Part shown: in pieces, positions 51,826 through 60,828 of the stretch
Layout: every line of letters begins with the position of its first letter
How positions within the stretch are numbered: the first letter of the stretch is position 1
Assembly (NCBI GenBank): GCA_003612395.1
Contig: RAYQ01000015.1
Coordinates: 1 to 64,000 of the forward strand
Direction: 5' to 3'
Source of the DNA: Parablautia intestinalis
Lineage (GTDB): Bacteria > Bacillota > Clostridia > Lachnospirales > Lachnospiraceae
Length of the DNA stretch: 64,000 bases
Notes under the pieces: generated by a model
Seen by the model: the letters and a program-made list of their open reading frames with translations, nothing else
Told to the model about the DNA's origin: nothing
Databases searched by the model: none
Translations under genes and position numbers: made by a program

Positions 51826-53278
51826 TGTCGTTACCTCCCCTTCTTTCAAACTGTGGAAGCTTTCTGGTAGTCAGAATATTATATTGTCTGATGATACCCG
51901 TGACGGTAAACAAAATACCAAGAAAGATAAGGCTTGTGCTGCCGTAATACCAAATGTCCGATACAGGGTTCCATATAAAGACAAACAGGGCGGTAATCAT
52001 TGCCGCTAATGAGCCGGCAAAACCGGGGAGTTTCAATCCGCTCCCGGCATTTTCAAACTGCCGGAGCTTATTTATAGCCGGAATGCCTTTTTTTCCGGCC
52101 TTAGTTTTGAGCTCAGCCGAGGAGTCAAAGGTTTTCTGATACAGATACCCCCGGTCGTCATCCTTTTTGTCCCTGTGATATATTTTTACTATCTCAGACA
52201 GGTAAATGAAAAAAGTGGCAGCGGATAAGACGATGGAATATATGAGGGTTATCCTTGGCCTGATGGTGAAAAAGAGATTCAGCAGTATAAAAACCGGTAT
52301 TGCCATTATCAGCGATGCAATGACATACTTTTTGATATCCACGGGGATATCGGCAGCAACCTTGCCGCTCTGGCCGTTAACGGTAGCATAGGCGATGCGG
52401 TCTCCTTTTCGGTAGGACATAAACCAGACCGGATACATAACACGTTTGGGAGCAGGGCATTTCGTACGCAGAGTTTCATCCAGGGAGCTGGTGCTTTTAA
52501 AGGTCAAATCGGAAAAAGCAGGCACGTTTTTGATTCCTCCATAACTTGCCGTATTGGCAAGAGCCCTTGCATCATTTTCATAAAGGCTGCCGTCCACATC
52601 AGCGGTATCCGCGTAAAAGCCGCTGAGAAAGGAAGGGGTAAAATCTATTTGATCCCTGGTGTCAAAAGGGGCAATCTGTTCGCTGATGTTGTCCGCAAAA
52701 GAGGAGGATGCATCATAGGAAAGATTATGATAACGGGCATTTATGTCACCGGTTAAGGTATAGCGGTCCGTATAAAGATAATTTCCCCTGCGGTAGGATT
52801 TTTCCGCTGTAAACGAAACGGGACCCTGCTGGGAAATATCATAGGACCAGTAGGGCATATAGATTCCGCGGAAAGACTCAATGTGTTTTTCATCTTTCAG
52901 GTCATCGGGAGCAAAGGGGGAACGCTTTATGTGAGCGATAAATGCGCTTTTACAGGCATCCTTAGTCTGCTTAAAGGGAATAATATGCGCAGGGCGCAGC
53001 TCTTTGCTGATACGGCTGTCTAAAATGGTGGAAGCACCGCAAAAACTGCAAAATTCGGCAGCGGAGGTATCCGTACTTAAAATTTCTCCGCCGCATTGGG
53101 GGCAGGTAAATATAGTTGCATCAAAAACATTGCTTTCTTCCGCGTCCCTGTCTTTGGTTATTTCGTAAGGAGCTTTCATGGTAAGACAGTAATCGCATTT
53201 TAGTTTTTGGGAAGGAATATCGAATTTCAGATTTCCTCCGCAATTTGGACATTCGTACAAAAGATTTTCCTCCTTCAT
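51818..53278 (-). CDS. Zinc-ribbon membrane protein, 486 aa
   Basis: Two zinc ribbons open the protein: YECPNCGGNLKFD with CDYC, and FTCPQCGGEIL with FCSFCG (~9-83). A large domain follows, with IPFKQTKDACKSAFIAHIKR and GIYMPYWSYDI (~105-300). Then come four hydrophobic segments (~318-336, ~340-358, ~430-450, ~460-478). Such proteins are found in many Firmicutes beside TPM-domain genes, as here (8 bp overlap). No enzyme motif is visible. A scaffolding role at the membrane is a guess. Confidence 0.7.
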   Translation of the reverse strand: MKEENLLYECPNCGGNLKFDIPSQKLKCDYCLTMKAPYEITKDRDAEESNVFDATIFTCPQCGGEILSTDTSAAEFCSFCGASTILDSRISKELRPAHIIPFKQTKDACKSAFIAHIKRSPFAPDDLKDEKHIESFRGIYMPYWSYDISQQGPVSFTAEKSYRRGNYLYTDRYTLTGDINARYHNLSYDASSSFADNISEQIAPFDTRDQIDFTPSFLSGFYADTADVDGSLYENDARALANTASYGGIKNVPAFSDLTFKSTSSLDETLRTKCPAPKRVMYPVWFMSYRKGDRIAYATVNGQSGKVAADIPVDIKKYVIASLIMAIPVFILLNLFFTIRPRITLIYSIVLSAATFFIYLSEIVKIYHRDKKDDDRGYLYQKTFDSSAELKTKAGKKGIPAINKLRQFENAGSGLKLPGFAGSLAAMITALFVFIWNPVSDIWYYGSTSLIFLGILFTVTGIIRQYNILTTRKLPQFERRGGNDNA

Positions 53279-53510
53279 GGATGGCGTTTTGCGTCATTAA
53301 TGTTATCAATCATATTTTATAGTGGAGAGGAAAAAATGTAAACCGGGAAAAGGAATGTTGTTATTTTTATTTATCCGTCCGCCCGCTCTGAGCTATGTTT
53401 CTGACCGTTTGTAAAAAGTAACAGGAATTGTGGTTGTGAGAAAGGGGGAGTTTGTTGTATGATGTGTTTTAGAGCACAAACACGCTCTGGGAAGGGAGCA
53501 TGATTTAGGA

Positions 53511-53957
53511 ATGCGGTATTTACTGGTAATTTTGGGAATTTTCGGACTTGAGTGGAAACTGAAAAATGAAGTTGAGGATAAAGTGGAGGAAGGACGGACA
53601 CAGGAGAGGTGCGGAGGATTTTTGCTAATCAGAAAACATCATAACCGGGGCGCTTTTTTAAACATGGGCCAGAGCAGGCAAAAAGCGGTTATGGGATTAT
53701 CCGTTTGTCTGGCAGCGGCACTTACGGTTTTGTTTGTGGTGACCCTTGGAAATGCGGGAAAAAAGCTCTTAAAATGGGGACTTACCTTACTGTTAGGGGG
53801 CGCTTACAGTAACACTTATGACAGACTTGTGCGCAAATGCGTGGTGGATTATGTGAGTTTTAACGTGCCCTTTGGTCTTCGGAAGGTGATTTTTAATATA
53901 GGTGATTTCTGTATTTTGCTGGGTGCCCTGCTCTGCGTAATAGGGTGGGAGAGATAA
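53511..53957 (+). CDS. Divergent signal peptidase II (LspA-like), 148 aa
   Basis: HNRGAFLNMG corresponds to the N-x-G-A-A-F loop, LLGGAYSNTYDRLVRKCVVD to the GGAxxNxxDR active-site segment, and FNIGDFCILLGALL to the second aspartate segment (FNxAD). Both catalytic aspartates are present. The first helix is short and followed by a charged stretch, which differs from standard LspA. The start codon lies directly after TTTAGGA, with a better GGGAG 13 bases upstream. It may be a second, specialised lipoprotein signal peptidase; a housekeeping copy is expected elsewhere. Confidence 0.7.
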   Translation: MRYLLVILGIFGLEWKLKNEVEDKVEEGRTQERCGGFLLIRKHHNRGAFLNMGQSRQKAVMGLSVCLAAALTVLFVVTLGNAGKKLLKWGLTLLLGGAYSNTYDRLVRKCVVDYVSFNVPFGLRKVIFNIGDFCILLGALLCVIGWER

Positions 53958-53988
53958 GTATGCATTTTCACGTTTAAAAAAATAAGTC

Positions 53989-54033
53989 TTGACAAAGTTT
54001 TTCTGTTGGTTTATTGTATTAATAGAATAATAC
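53989..54033 (+). promoter_or_regulatory. Autoregulated promoter and operator of the GntR-ABC operon
   Basis: TTGACA (53989-53994), 17 bases, TATTGT (54012-54017). The perfect inverted repeat GTATTA-N6-TAATAC (54016-54033) overlaps the -10 and start region. YtrA-type GntR proteins bind palindromes at their own promoters, so this is the likely operator. Confidence 0.7.
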
Positions 54034-54059
54034 AATAATACAAAGAAAGGAAGATGCGC

Positions 54060-54428
54060 ATGGCGTGGAATTTAAATTCGGATCGTCCTATTTATGCCCA
54101 GATCCTGGAAGTAATACAGCTTCGTATTATTTCAGGCCGATATCGTCCGGGAGAGAAGATACCGAGTGTACGGGACTTAGCGGCAGAGGCAGGAGTAAAT
54201 CCTAATACAATGCAAAAAGCATTATCGGAGCTGGAGAGAAACGGCCTGGTGGAAACCCAGAGAACAAGCGGCAGGATGGTAACGGAGGATATGGAAATGA
54301 TTCAGGAGACCCGCAGTAAGCTTGCCAGAGAACAGGTAAGTGAGTTTATTGATAAAATGAAGGAGTTGGGATTCAGCAAAGAGGAAGTGGTGGAGCTTCT
54401 TGAGAAGATGGGAGGGGAAGATGCATGA
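54060..54428 (+). CDS. YtrA-type GntR-family transcriptional regulator, 122 aa
   Basis: The winged HTH has the family features: PIYAQILEVIQLRIISGRYR, GEKIPSVRDLAAEAGVNPNT and ELERNGLVETQRTSGRMV. The short C-terminal helix pair (~80-120) and the following ABC transporter genes define the YtrA subgroup. Start taken as ATG 54060, nine bases after GAAAGG; ATG 54054 is an alternative. The gene overlaps the ATPase gene by 4 bp. It probably represses the operon until a cell-envelope stress signal is sensed. Confidence 0.85.
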   Translation: MAWNLNSDRPIYAQILEVIQLRIISGRYRPGEKIPSVRDLAAEAGVNPNTMQKALSELERNGLVETQRTSGRMVTEDMEMIQETRSKLAREQVSEFIDKMKELGFSKEEVVELLEKMGGEDA

Positions 54429-55126
54429 ATGTATTGGCGGAGATAACCAATCTTACCAAAATTTATGATAAGAACAAAATGGCATTGGATCATATGAATC
54501 TTACGATACCAAGAGGAAAGATTATAGGACTTTTAGGGCCAAACGGAAGCGGAAAAACCACGTTAATTAAACTGATGAACGGTCTTTTGGAGGCTACGGA
54601 GGGAGAAGTTTTAATAAATGGCTGCAGGCCCGGGCCGGAGACGAAAAGCGTAATTTCCTATCTGCCGGAGCGGACATATTTCCAGAATAATATGAAAGTG
54701 AGTGAGCTGATTAGTTTTTTTTGCGATTTTTATAAGGATTTCCGCCCGGAGCGGGCAAGACAGATGCTGGCGAACTTAAATATCAATGAGGACGCCAAAT
54801 TAAAAACACTGTCCAAAGGAACGAAAGAAAAAGTACAGCTTATCATGGTAATGAGCCGGGAGGCGCAGTTATATGTTTTGGATGAACCCATAGCGGGAGT
54901 AGATCCGGCTGCAAGAGATTATATTTTACGGACGATTATTACCAACTATAATGAAAACGCCACGGTACTTTTGTCAACGCATTTGATTTCCGATATCGAG
55001 AAGGTATTAGATGAAGTCATCTTTATTCGCAGCGGGAGAGTAATCCTTCAGGATACGGTGGAGAATATCCGGGAATACCGGGGAAAATCGGTGGATGCAT
55101 ATTTCAGGGAGGTGTTTGCATGTTAG
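54425..55126 (+). CDS. ABC transporter ATP-binding protein, 233 aa
   Basis: Walker A GLLGPNGSGKTTLIKLMNG, the signature LSKGTKEKVQLI in place of the usual LSGGQ, Walker B LYVLDEPIAGVDP and the switch histidine in LLSTHLISD. The LSKG variant is common in the YtrB/drug-exporter group. It starts inside the end of the GntR gene (4 bp overlap), and its permease overlaps it by 7 bp, so the three are one operon. Confidence 0.9.
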   Translation: MNVLAEITNLTKIYDKNKMALDHMNLTIPRGKIIGLLGPNGSGKTTLIKLMNGLLEATEGEVLINGCRPGPETKSVISYLPERTYFQNNMKVSELISFFCDFYKDFRPERARQMLANLNINEDAKLKTLSKGTKEKVQLIMVMSREAQLYVLDEPIAGVDPAARDYILRTIITNYNENATVLLSTHLISDIEKVLDEVIFIRSGRVILQDTVENIREYRGKSVDAYFREVFAC

Positions 55127-55965
55127 GGAAATTGTTAAAGCATGAATGGAAGGCTGTCTGGAAGGTGCCTGTGCTTTTAATTGCCGTACTGATGATCACC
55201 GCAGTGCTGGCAGGACTTACCTTCGCACTGCCTGTCTGGGACAGTGAGTGGGTCGGGCTTCCACTATCAGGTATGATGTTAATTCTTATGTTTTATTTTG
55301 CAATGATAGCAACTGTTCTGGGGATTACGATTTATTTTGCAGTGCGGTATTACAAAAATATGTTTACGGATGAGGGGTATTTAACCCATACCCTGCCGGT
55401 AACGGCCCGTCAGCTTCTTTTAAACAAAACCATTACCATGAGCGTGTGGAATCTGCTTGCAATGATTGCGGTGGCTGCCAGTGTATTTGTCTTTTTGGTG
55501 ATTATGTTTTTGGCACTTGCGCCCAAGGACGGCAGCTTTGCCAGGGATCTGGTAGAAGCCGTAAAGCTCTGGCCGGAGGCTTTAAATTCACCTTATATGG
55601 ACGGGTTTGAAAGCTTTTGCTTTGGCGCGTTATTTACGGTGCTGGTAGGTGCATTCAGCAATACCATGATGTTAATTGGCGCTATTACGCTGGGACAGAT
55701 GGTGCGTAAACACAGAATACTGGGGGCAGTAGGGGCTTATTTTGGCTTTCAGATTATCATCCAGATTTTAAGCTCTGCGGTTTTTATTCCCCTAATGATT
55801 AAGATGGCGGATTCCTCGTATTACCAGAATATATATGAATTGCAGACACCGTTTCCTGTTTTGACACCTTTTTATTTTATGGTGGCAGGCGCATCGCTGG
55901 TGGTGGGCATTGGACTGTATTTTATGAGCGAGTATCTGATTCGCCATAAGCTGGAGTTGGAATAA
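55120..55965 (+). CDS. ABC transporter permease, 281 aa
   Basis: Six hydrophobic segments. The cytoplasmic loop after the second reads YYKNMFTDEGYLTHTLPVTA, typical of ABC-2-type permeases of this operon family. It pairs with the ATPase encoded just upstream. The substrate (peptide, lipid or antibiotic) cannot be read from the sequence. Two hairpins after the gene end the transcription unit. Confidence 0.85.
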   Translation: MLGKLLKHEWKAVWKVPVLLIAVLMITAVLAGLTFALPVWDSEWVGLPLSGMMLILMFYFAMIATVLGITIYFAVRYYKNMFTDEGYLTHTLPVTARQLLLNKTITMSVWNLLAMIAVAASVFVFLVIMFLALAPKDGSFARDLVEAVKLWPEALNSPYMDGFESFCFGALFTVLVGAFSNTMMLIGAITLGQMVRKHRILGAVGAYFGFQIIIQILSSAVFIPLMIKMADSSYYQNIYELQTPFPVLTPFYFMVAGASLVVGIGLYFMSEYLIRHKLELE

Positions 55966-55970
55966 ATTGA

Positions 55971-55996
55971 AAAATCAGCCTGAGGCTGATTTTATC
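55971..55996 (+). terminator. Terminator after the ABC permease
   Basis: AAAATCAGCC-TGA-GGCTGATTTT, a perfect ten-base stem with an AT-rich flank. A second hairpin (TTTGGGC-TTT-GCCCCAAA) follows at 56008-56025. Confidence 0.7.
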
Positions 55997-56066
55997 AATT
56001 GGAAAATTTGGGCTTTGCCCCAAATTTGCGGGTTATTTGAAAACATGAAAAAGTAATGTGAAAATC

Positions 56067-56101
56067 AAGGCAGAGTTTTGCGGGAATACAAACTCTGCCT
56101 T
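56067..56101. terminator. Hairpin between convergent operons
   Basis: AAGGCAGAGTTT pairs with AAACTCTGCCTT around an 11-base loop. It lies 61 bases after the end of the minus-strand carbamate kinase gene and could serve either direction, though the T-run is short. Confidence 0.6.
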
Positions 56102-56161
56102 ATGCTATTTCATATATTTTATGTTATTCGGGATTACGGGCAAGGCGTGGGCGGAAAAGCT

Positions 56162-57109
56162 TTAAGCAGTGATCAGTGTACCGGCTTTTCCTTTTAAGGC
56201 ATCGGCTGCGGCATCCAGTGAGGTGATGAGTACGCTGCCTTCTTTATTTGCAGTGAGATAAGCAATGGCCGCTTCGATCTTAGGGAGCATGGTGCCCTCG
56301 CCAAATTGTCCTTCCTCAATCATTTTTTGCGCTTCGGCTAAAGTGAGGGATGAAATGTTTACCTGATCCGGGGTGCCGAAATCCCTGTAAACGTTGGGAA
56401 CGCTGGTCAGGATAATCAGCTGATCAGCCATAAGGTCACCGGCAAGTTTTCCTGCAATCGCATCCTTTTCAATGACAGCGGAAGCCCCTTTTAAAGCGTG
56501 CTTTTGTTCAATGACGGGGATACCGCCGCCTCCGCAGGCAATGACAATCTGACCGGCATCGGAAAGGGTGCGGATGGCCTCAATTTCAACGATATCAATG
56601 GGCTTAGGTGCGGCAATGATTCTGCGAAAGCCCTTCCCGGGGATCTCCTTTACGAAATTCCCCTTCTTTCTTTCAATTTCAGCATCATCGGAGGACATAT
56701 TCCGCCCAATGAGCTTGGTGGGCTCGTAGAAAGCATCATCGTAAGGATCCACGGTCACCTGGGTTAAAATAGTGGAAACGGTTTGGCTGATTCCGCGGCT
56801 TAAGAGCTCGGCTTTCAGGGAATTTTGGATATCGTAGCCTACATAACCCTGGCTCATGGCGCTGCAGACGCACATGGGCGCCGGGGTATAATCAATATAA
56901 AGACGGCGCAGCTCCGTCATGGCCTTATGAATCATGCTGATTTGGGGGCCGTTGCTGTGGGTGATGGTAAGCTGGCAGCCTGCCTCCACCAAATCCGCCA
57001 GTGTTCTGGCAGTAACCTTAACGGCATCCCACTGCTGGGTAGTGGTATAGCCCAGTGCATTATGTCCCAGGGAAACCACTGTTTTTTTGTTACGGTTATT
57101 TTTATTCAT
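56162..57109 (-). CDS. arcC: Carbamate kinase, 315 aa
   Basis: Start at ATG 57109, ten bases after GAAAGG; an in-frame TTG nine bases earlier is an alternative. The family features are present: VVSLGHNALG, THSNGPQIS, SAMSQGYVGYDIQ, CGGGGIPVIE and EKDAIAGKLAGDLMAD. Carbamate kinases convert carbamoyl phosphate and ADP to ATP and carbamate. Two glycines of the usual motifs differ (GHNAL for GGNAL, NGPQIS for NGPQVG), as in a subgroup of the family. No arginine deiminase or ureidoglycolate genes lie nearby. Confidence 0.85.
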   Translation of the reverse strand: MNKNNRNKKTVVSLGHNALGYTTTQQWDAVKVTARTLADLVEAGCQLTITHSNGPQISMIHKAMTELRRLYIDYTPAPMCVCSAMSQGYVGYDIQNSLKAELLSRGISQTVSTILTQVTVDPYDDAFYEPTKLIGRNMSSDDAEIERKKGNFVKEIPGKGFRRIIAAPKPIDIVEIEAIRTLSDAGQIVIACGGGGIPVIEQKHALKGASAVIEKDAIAGKLAGDLMADQLIILTSVPNVYRDFGTPDQVNISSLTLAEAQKMIEEGQFGEGTMLPKIEAAIAYLTANKEGSVLITSLDAAADALKGKAGTLITA

Positions 57110-57320
57110 GGCTTGCAAACCTTTCTATGAATGGATTTTACGTGTTTTAACAGAAACTGTAGTTATTATTGTAAAAACGAATTTAAAAACAGTATATCAA
57201 AAGCAGCCCGATTTGTACAGTATACTAAGAAATGGGAAGAAAAAGTAATGAAAAATGCAATTGTACGGAAGAAAATTGAGGGGTATAATGGGCGTAATAA
57301 ATTGGAGGTTGAAAAGGAAA

Positions 57321-58406
57321 ATGGAAAAATGGAATAATTATGACAGGGAAAAAGAACGGTTTGTGGAACCTGTCTTCGATGAGCTGCAGTACTGCGGCAG
57401 AATTGATGACAGGAATGCGCAGGCACCTTTATTTACCATGCCGGGGAGCTTTGTGCGTATGAAGTTTACGGGTTCCTCCTATGTGAAGGCCGTAGTGGTC
57501 AACAAGACCTATTATAATGAATCCTGGGTAGGGGTACTGTTAGATCAGGATCAGGCTAAAAAGAAGATTGATAAAGAGGGGCAGCCGGTGGTGCTGACCT
57601 TGGCGGAAAATCTGGAAAAGGGTGAAGAACACATGGTTACCTTTTTTAAACGGATGGATCACAGCCACGAGTACGCCTTTCTGGGCTTTCTTTTGGAATA
57701 TGGCGCAAGGGTGCTAAAAGCAGCGGACCTTCCAAGAAAGAAAATGGAATTTTACGGAGACGGTGTGACTGCGGGGGAGGTGTCAGAGGCAACAGGATAC
57801 TGCGGCAAACCGGATCCGGAACATAAAGGAGAGCTCTCCAATGCATATTTTTCCTATGCCTGGGCAACTGCCCGTATGCTCCATGCACGGGTACATCTGG
57901 TAGCCCAAAGCGGAATTGCCCTTAAAGACGGCACCGGATACTTTATGGAAGGTAAAAGGGGAATGGAGAGCTGCTATACAAAAGTGGGATTTTACGGGGA
58001 TAATTCGGAAAGCGCAAAGTGGGATTTTCATCGGTATATGCCCCATGTAGTGGTAGTGGCCATTGGACAGAATGACGCCTGGCCCGAGGATATTATGAAG
58101 GAAGATGACAAGGGGGATAAGGCCGGGGCGTGGAGAGAGCGCTATAAGGAATGGATTTTATCCCTGCGGCGTTTATACCCAAAGGCATGGATTATCCTGA
58201 CCACTACCATACAGGAGCATCATTCTGGCTGGGACAGGAGCATTGGAAAGGTGTGTGCAGAGCTGAATGATGGACGGATTGTGCATTTTTTGTATGGAGA
58301 AAACGGACGCGGGACGCCGGGATGCGTGAGAGTGCAGGAAGCGATGAATATGGCCCTGGAATTAAACGGATTTATCAACGGGCTGGGAGATGTGTGGGCA
58401 GACTGA
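57321..58406 (+). CDS. CE2-type SGNH carbohydrate esterase, 361 aa
   Basis: The N-terminal jelly-roll (~22-120) has CGRIDDRNAQAPLFTMPGSF and VRMKFTGSSYVK, as in CE2 esterases. The SGNH part has MEFYGDGVTAGEVSEATGYC (block I, G-D-G-V-T in place of G-D-S-x-T) and VAIGQNDAWPED (block III). GYC and YAWATARML match CE2. The nucleophile serine of GDS is Gly here, so catalysis is uncertain. ATG 57288 (after GAGGGG) is an alternative start. No signal peptide is present, so it would act inside the cell on imported acetylated oligosaccharides. Confidence 0.7.
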   Translation: MEKWNNYDREKERFVEPVFDELQYCGRIDDRNAQAPLFTMPGSFVRMKFTGSSYVKAVVVNKTYYNESWVGVLLDQDQAKKKIDKEGQPVVLTLAENLEKGEEHMVTFFKRMDHSHEYAFLGFLLEYGARVLKAADLPRKKMEFYGDGVTAGEVSEATGYCGKPDPEHKGELSNAYFSYAWATARMLHARVHLVAQSGIALKDGTGYFMEGKRGMESCYTKVGFYGDNSESAKWDFHRYMPHVVVVAIGQNDAWPEDIMKEDDKGDKAGAWRERYKEWILSLRRLYPKAWIILTTTIQEHHSGWDRSIGKVCAELNDGRIVHFLYGENGRGTPGCVRVQEAMNMALELNGFINGLGDVWAD

Positions 58407-58541
58407 CTATAATTTTAAAGCGCCAAAGCAGGCGGCGGACCGCATGACGGGCAGGGATAAAATTTTCCCTGCCCCGTTTTATACTTAAATATTCGTTTTT
58501 TTTTAATAAAACAAACGTGTTTTCATAACAAATAAAACGTA
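58407..58541. other. Spacer with terminator
   Basis: Contains the terminator at 58448-58480 and an AT-rich stretch. No gene is visible. Confidence 0.5.
58448..58480 (+). terminator. Rho-independent terminator after the esterase gene
   Basis: CGGGCAGGGA pairs with TCCCTGCCCCG across TAAAATTT and is followed by TTTTAT. Confidence 0.85.
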
Positions 58542-58647
58542 TTGACATAATAAACAAGGGAGAAATATTTTAGGATGACGGAGAATTGAACATAATTCAC
58601 AGTTTCCTGAATTCTCCCTTGATTTTTTTGTGCATTTATGCTATCAT
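58542..58647 (+). promoter_or_regulatory. Double promoter and hairpin leader of the oligopeptide operon
   Basis: A first promoter could be TTGACA (58542-58547) with TATTTT (58566-58571, 18-base spacer). The inverted repeat CAAGGGAGAA (58555-58564) and TTCTCCCTTG (58612-58621) competes with an inner pair, GGAGAATT (58580-58587) and AATTCTCC (58610-58617). Both end in TTGATTTTTTT, so a terminator can form. A second promoter overlaps the end: TTGATT (58619-58624), 17 bases, TATCAT (58642-58647). Confidence 0.5.
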
Positions 58648-58725
58648 TTCTAAAGTACGAAAAATATATGATTGTTATAAAAAGAGATTATATTTTTCAA
58701 AAAATTATCAGGAGGTAGAAAAGTT

Positions 58726-60651
58726 ATGAAAGCACGTAGTAAAAGACTGGTTGCGCTGTTCGCAACTCTTGCTATGACCGTGTCTTTACTGGCAGGCTGC
58801 GGCGGCGGATCTTCCGAACCGGCCAGCAGTGATGCATCGGACAGTGCTGCTGAAACAGAGCAGGCTGCAGAACCAGAGGCAGCAGAGGATACGGATGCGG
58901 CAGATACCGGCGAAGAAGCGGCAGATACCAGCACAGCATCAGGTGATGTAAACAGCACACCGAGAAATGAAACCCTGTATTTTGCAGGTCAGCAGTGGGG
59001 AACCATTAACGACTGGAATCCCTTCTCAGCGAATTCCAATAATGCAATGGCGATTCAGCAGAAGGATTCTTCCCGTACATTGATTTATGAGACATTGTTT
59101 ATGTTTAACATGTTAGATGGCCAGCTCTATCCGTTGCTTGCTACGGACTGGGCATGGGATGACGATGCGATGACCAGCATGACGATTCACTTGAATCCCG
59201 ATGCACACTGGAGCGATGGATCGGCCCTTACGGCAGAAGATGTTGCTTACACATGGGACTGCAATGTTAAATATGAATCTTCTCTGGGCGTAGATTTCCC
59301 GAATTATGTGGAATCTATTACAGCAGTAGACGATACTACAGTAGAACTTAAATGTGCATTGGATGATGCAGGAAATCCCACCAATCCGTTGAAGGTTCAG
59401 CAGCTGTTACAGCAGATGTACATCATGCAGAAAGCTTATCTTGAAACTGTTGAGGCAAGAAACGATTCCGATAAGGAAGCTATGAAACTTGACAAGATGG
59501 ATGACCTGGTTGCATCCGGCCCGTATATGCCTTTCTATGATGACGACCAGAAGGTTGTATTTATCAGAGACGAGAATTACTGGGGCCAGGCAGATTCCAT
59601 GTGGGGCAAATTACCGGCGCCTAAATATATTGCGCATGTGATTTATGCAGATAATAATGCAGGTCAGATCGCTCTTAAGGCAGGCGAGGTTGACGTTTGC
59701 CAGCAGTTTATCACTGATGTACAGAAATTATGGGAAGATGAAGGTCTTCCGATCACTACATATATTGACGAACCTCCTTACGGACAGTGCGCTACCATGC
59801 CTTCCTGCTGGATGAACGTTGATGTAGAAGGTCTGGATCAGGTTGAAGTAAGAAAAGCAATTGCTATGGCGACAGATTATGATCAGATTATAGCGTCCGC
59901 TATGTCCAATCAGTCCCCGACCTTTAAGGATGTTCCCCGTTCTACTATGAACCCTACGGACGGCGAGCAGGCTCTGTATGACCAGGCAGCAGTAAAAGAT
60001 TTACAGTTTGCAGGAAATGACATTGACGGAGCAAACGCTCTGCTTGACGAGGCCGGCATTGTTGACTCTGACGGCGATGGCATCCGCGAATACAATGGCA
60101 AGCCTTTATCCTTCAAGGCTGAATGTCCTGATGGATGGACAGACTGGATGGCTTCCCTTGAAATCGTAGCATCTTCCGCAAAGAACATTGGTATCGACAT
60201 TCAGACATACTTCCCGGATACCAATACTTTCTACAATGACATTACAACAGGCGCTTTTGAAATTTGTATGAATTCTCCTTCTGGTTCATCCATTACCAAC
60301 CCATGGGGACGCTGCATGCAGTTCTTAAGCAGCCAGTACGCTGATTTGGAAGTTAACTGGAGTGGTAACTGGAGTCACTACAGGAATGATGAAGCAGATG
60401 AAATTCTTGCTAAGATTCCTCTTGAGACAGATGAGGCTACCTTAAAAGAGTACTATACAAGATTGAATGAGATTTACCTGACAGACGTTCCTAACTTCGC
60501 TCTGATGTACAGACCGGAACTGTTCTATGCAGTAAATGAGACCGTATGGACAGGATACCCGATGAAGGATGACGGAAGCAATGTTCCTCCTACTGATTGT
60601 ACAGATGGTTATGGAATTGCAGCTCTCTATAATCTGACACTGGTTGAATAA
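58726..60651 (+). CDS. Oligopeptide ABC transporter substrate-binding lipoprotein, 641 aa
   Basis: The signal peptide ends in the lipobox SLLAGCGGGS, followed by an acidic, alanine-rich linker (~28-80). The family 5 solute-binding fold then follows: TLYFAGQQWGTINDWNPFSA, LTAEDVAYTWDCNVKYE, VRKAIAMATDYDQIIA, and an ANALLDEAG segment. AGGAGG lies nine to ten bases before ATG 58726. It is the first gene of an Opp/Dpp-type operon. A strong terminator (60674) directly after it should give more binding protein than permease. Confidence 0.9.
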   Translation: MKARSKRLVALFATLAMTVSLLAGCGGGSSEPASSDASDSAAETEQAAEPEAAEDTDAADTGEEAADTSTASGDVNSTPRNETLYFAGQQWGTINDWNPFSANSNNAMAIQQKDSSRTLIYETLFMFNMLDGQLYPLLATDWAWDDDAMTSMTIHLNPDAHWSDGSALTAEDVAYTWDCNVKYESSLGVDFPNYVESITAVDDTTVELKCALDDAGNPTNPLKVQQLLQQMYIMQKAYLETVEARNDSDKEAMKLDKMDDLVASGPYMPFYDDDQKVVFIRDENYWGQADSMWGKLPAPKYIAHVIYADNNAGQIALKAGEVDVCQQFITDVQKLWEDEGLPITTYIDEPPYGQCATMPSCWMNVDVEGLDQVEVRKAIAMATDYDQIIASAMSNQSPTFKDVPRSTMNPTDGEQALYDQAAVKDLQFAGNDIDGANALLDEAGIVDSDGDGIREYNGKPLSFKAECPDGWTDWMASLEIVASSAKNIGIDIQTYFPDTNTFYNDITTGAFEICMNSPSGSSITNPWGRCMQFLSSQYADLEVNWSGNWSHYRNDEADEILAKIPLETDEATLKEYYTRLNEIYLTDVPNFALMYRPELFYAVNETVWTGYPMKDDGSNVPPTDCTDGYGIAALYNLTLVE

Positions 60652-60673
60652 GATTTGAGAAGTATTTAACGAT

Positions 60674-60706
60674 CCGGCCGGGATGCGGATTTCCCGGCCG
60701 GTTTTT
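60674..60706 (+). terminator. Terminator between binding-protein and permease genes
   Basis: CCGGCCGGG pairs with CCCGGCCGG across a ten-base loop, then TTTTTATT. Partial read-through is expected, since the permease genes lie downstream in the same direction. Confidence 0.85.
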
Positions 60707-60710
60707 ATTC

Positions 60711-60750
60711 AATAAGCTGGCTCGCGCGGCGTGACGGTGTTTGATGCATA
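60711..60750 (+). repeat. Post-terminator repeat, copy 3
   Basis: AATAAGCTGGCTCGCGCGGC followed by GTGACGGTGTTTGATGCATA, related to 28969-29004 and 47933-47970. Around 60778-60804 a second, partial version of the same words occurs (AGCTGGCGGAGTGCGACAGT). Confidence 0.55.
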
Positions 60751-60828
60751 CGGGCACCTAAAGGAAAACTGTCAGCAAAGCTGGCGGAGTGCGACAGTAT
60801 TTGATAAAAATGGGAAGGGGTGGAGCTT

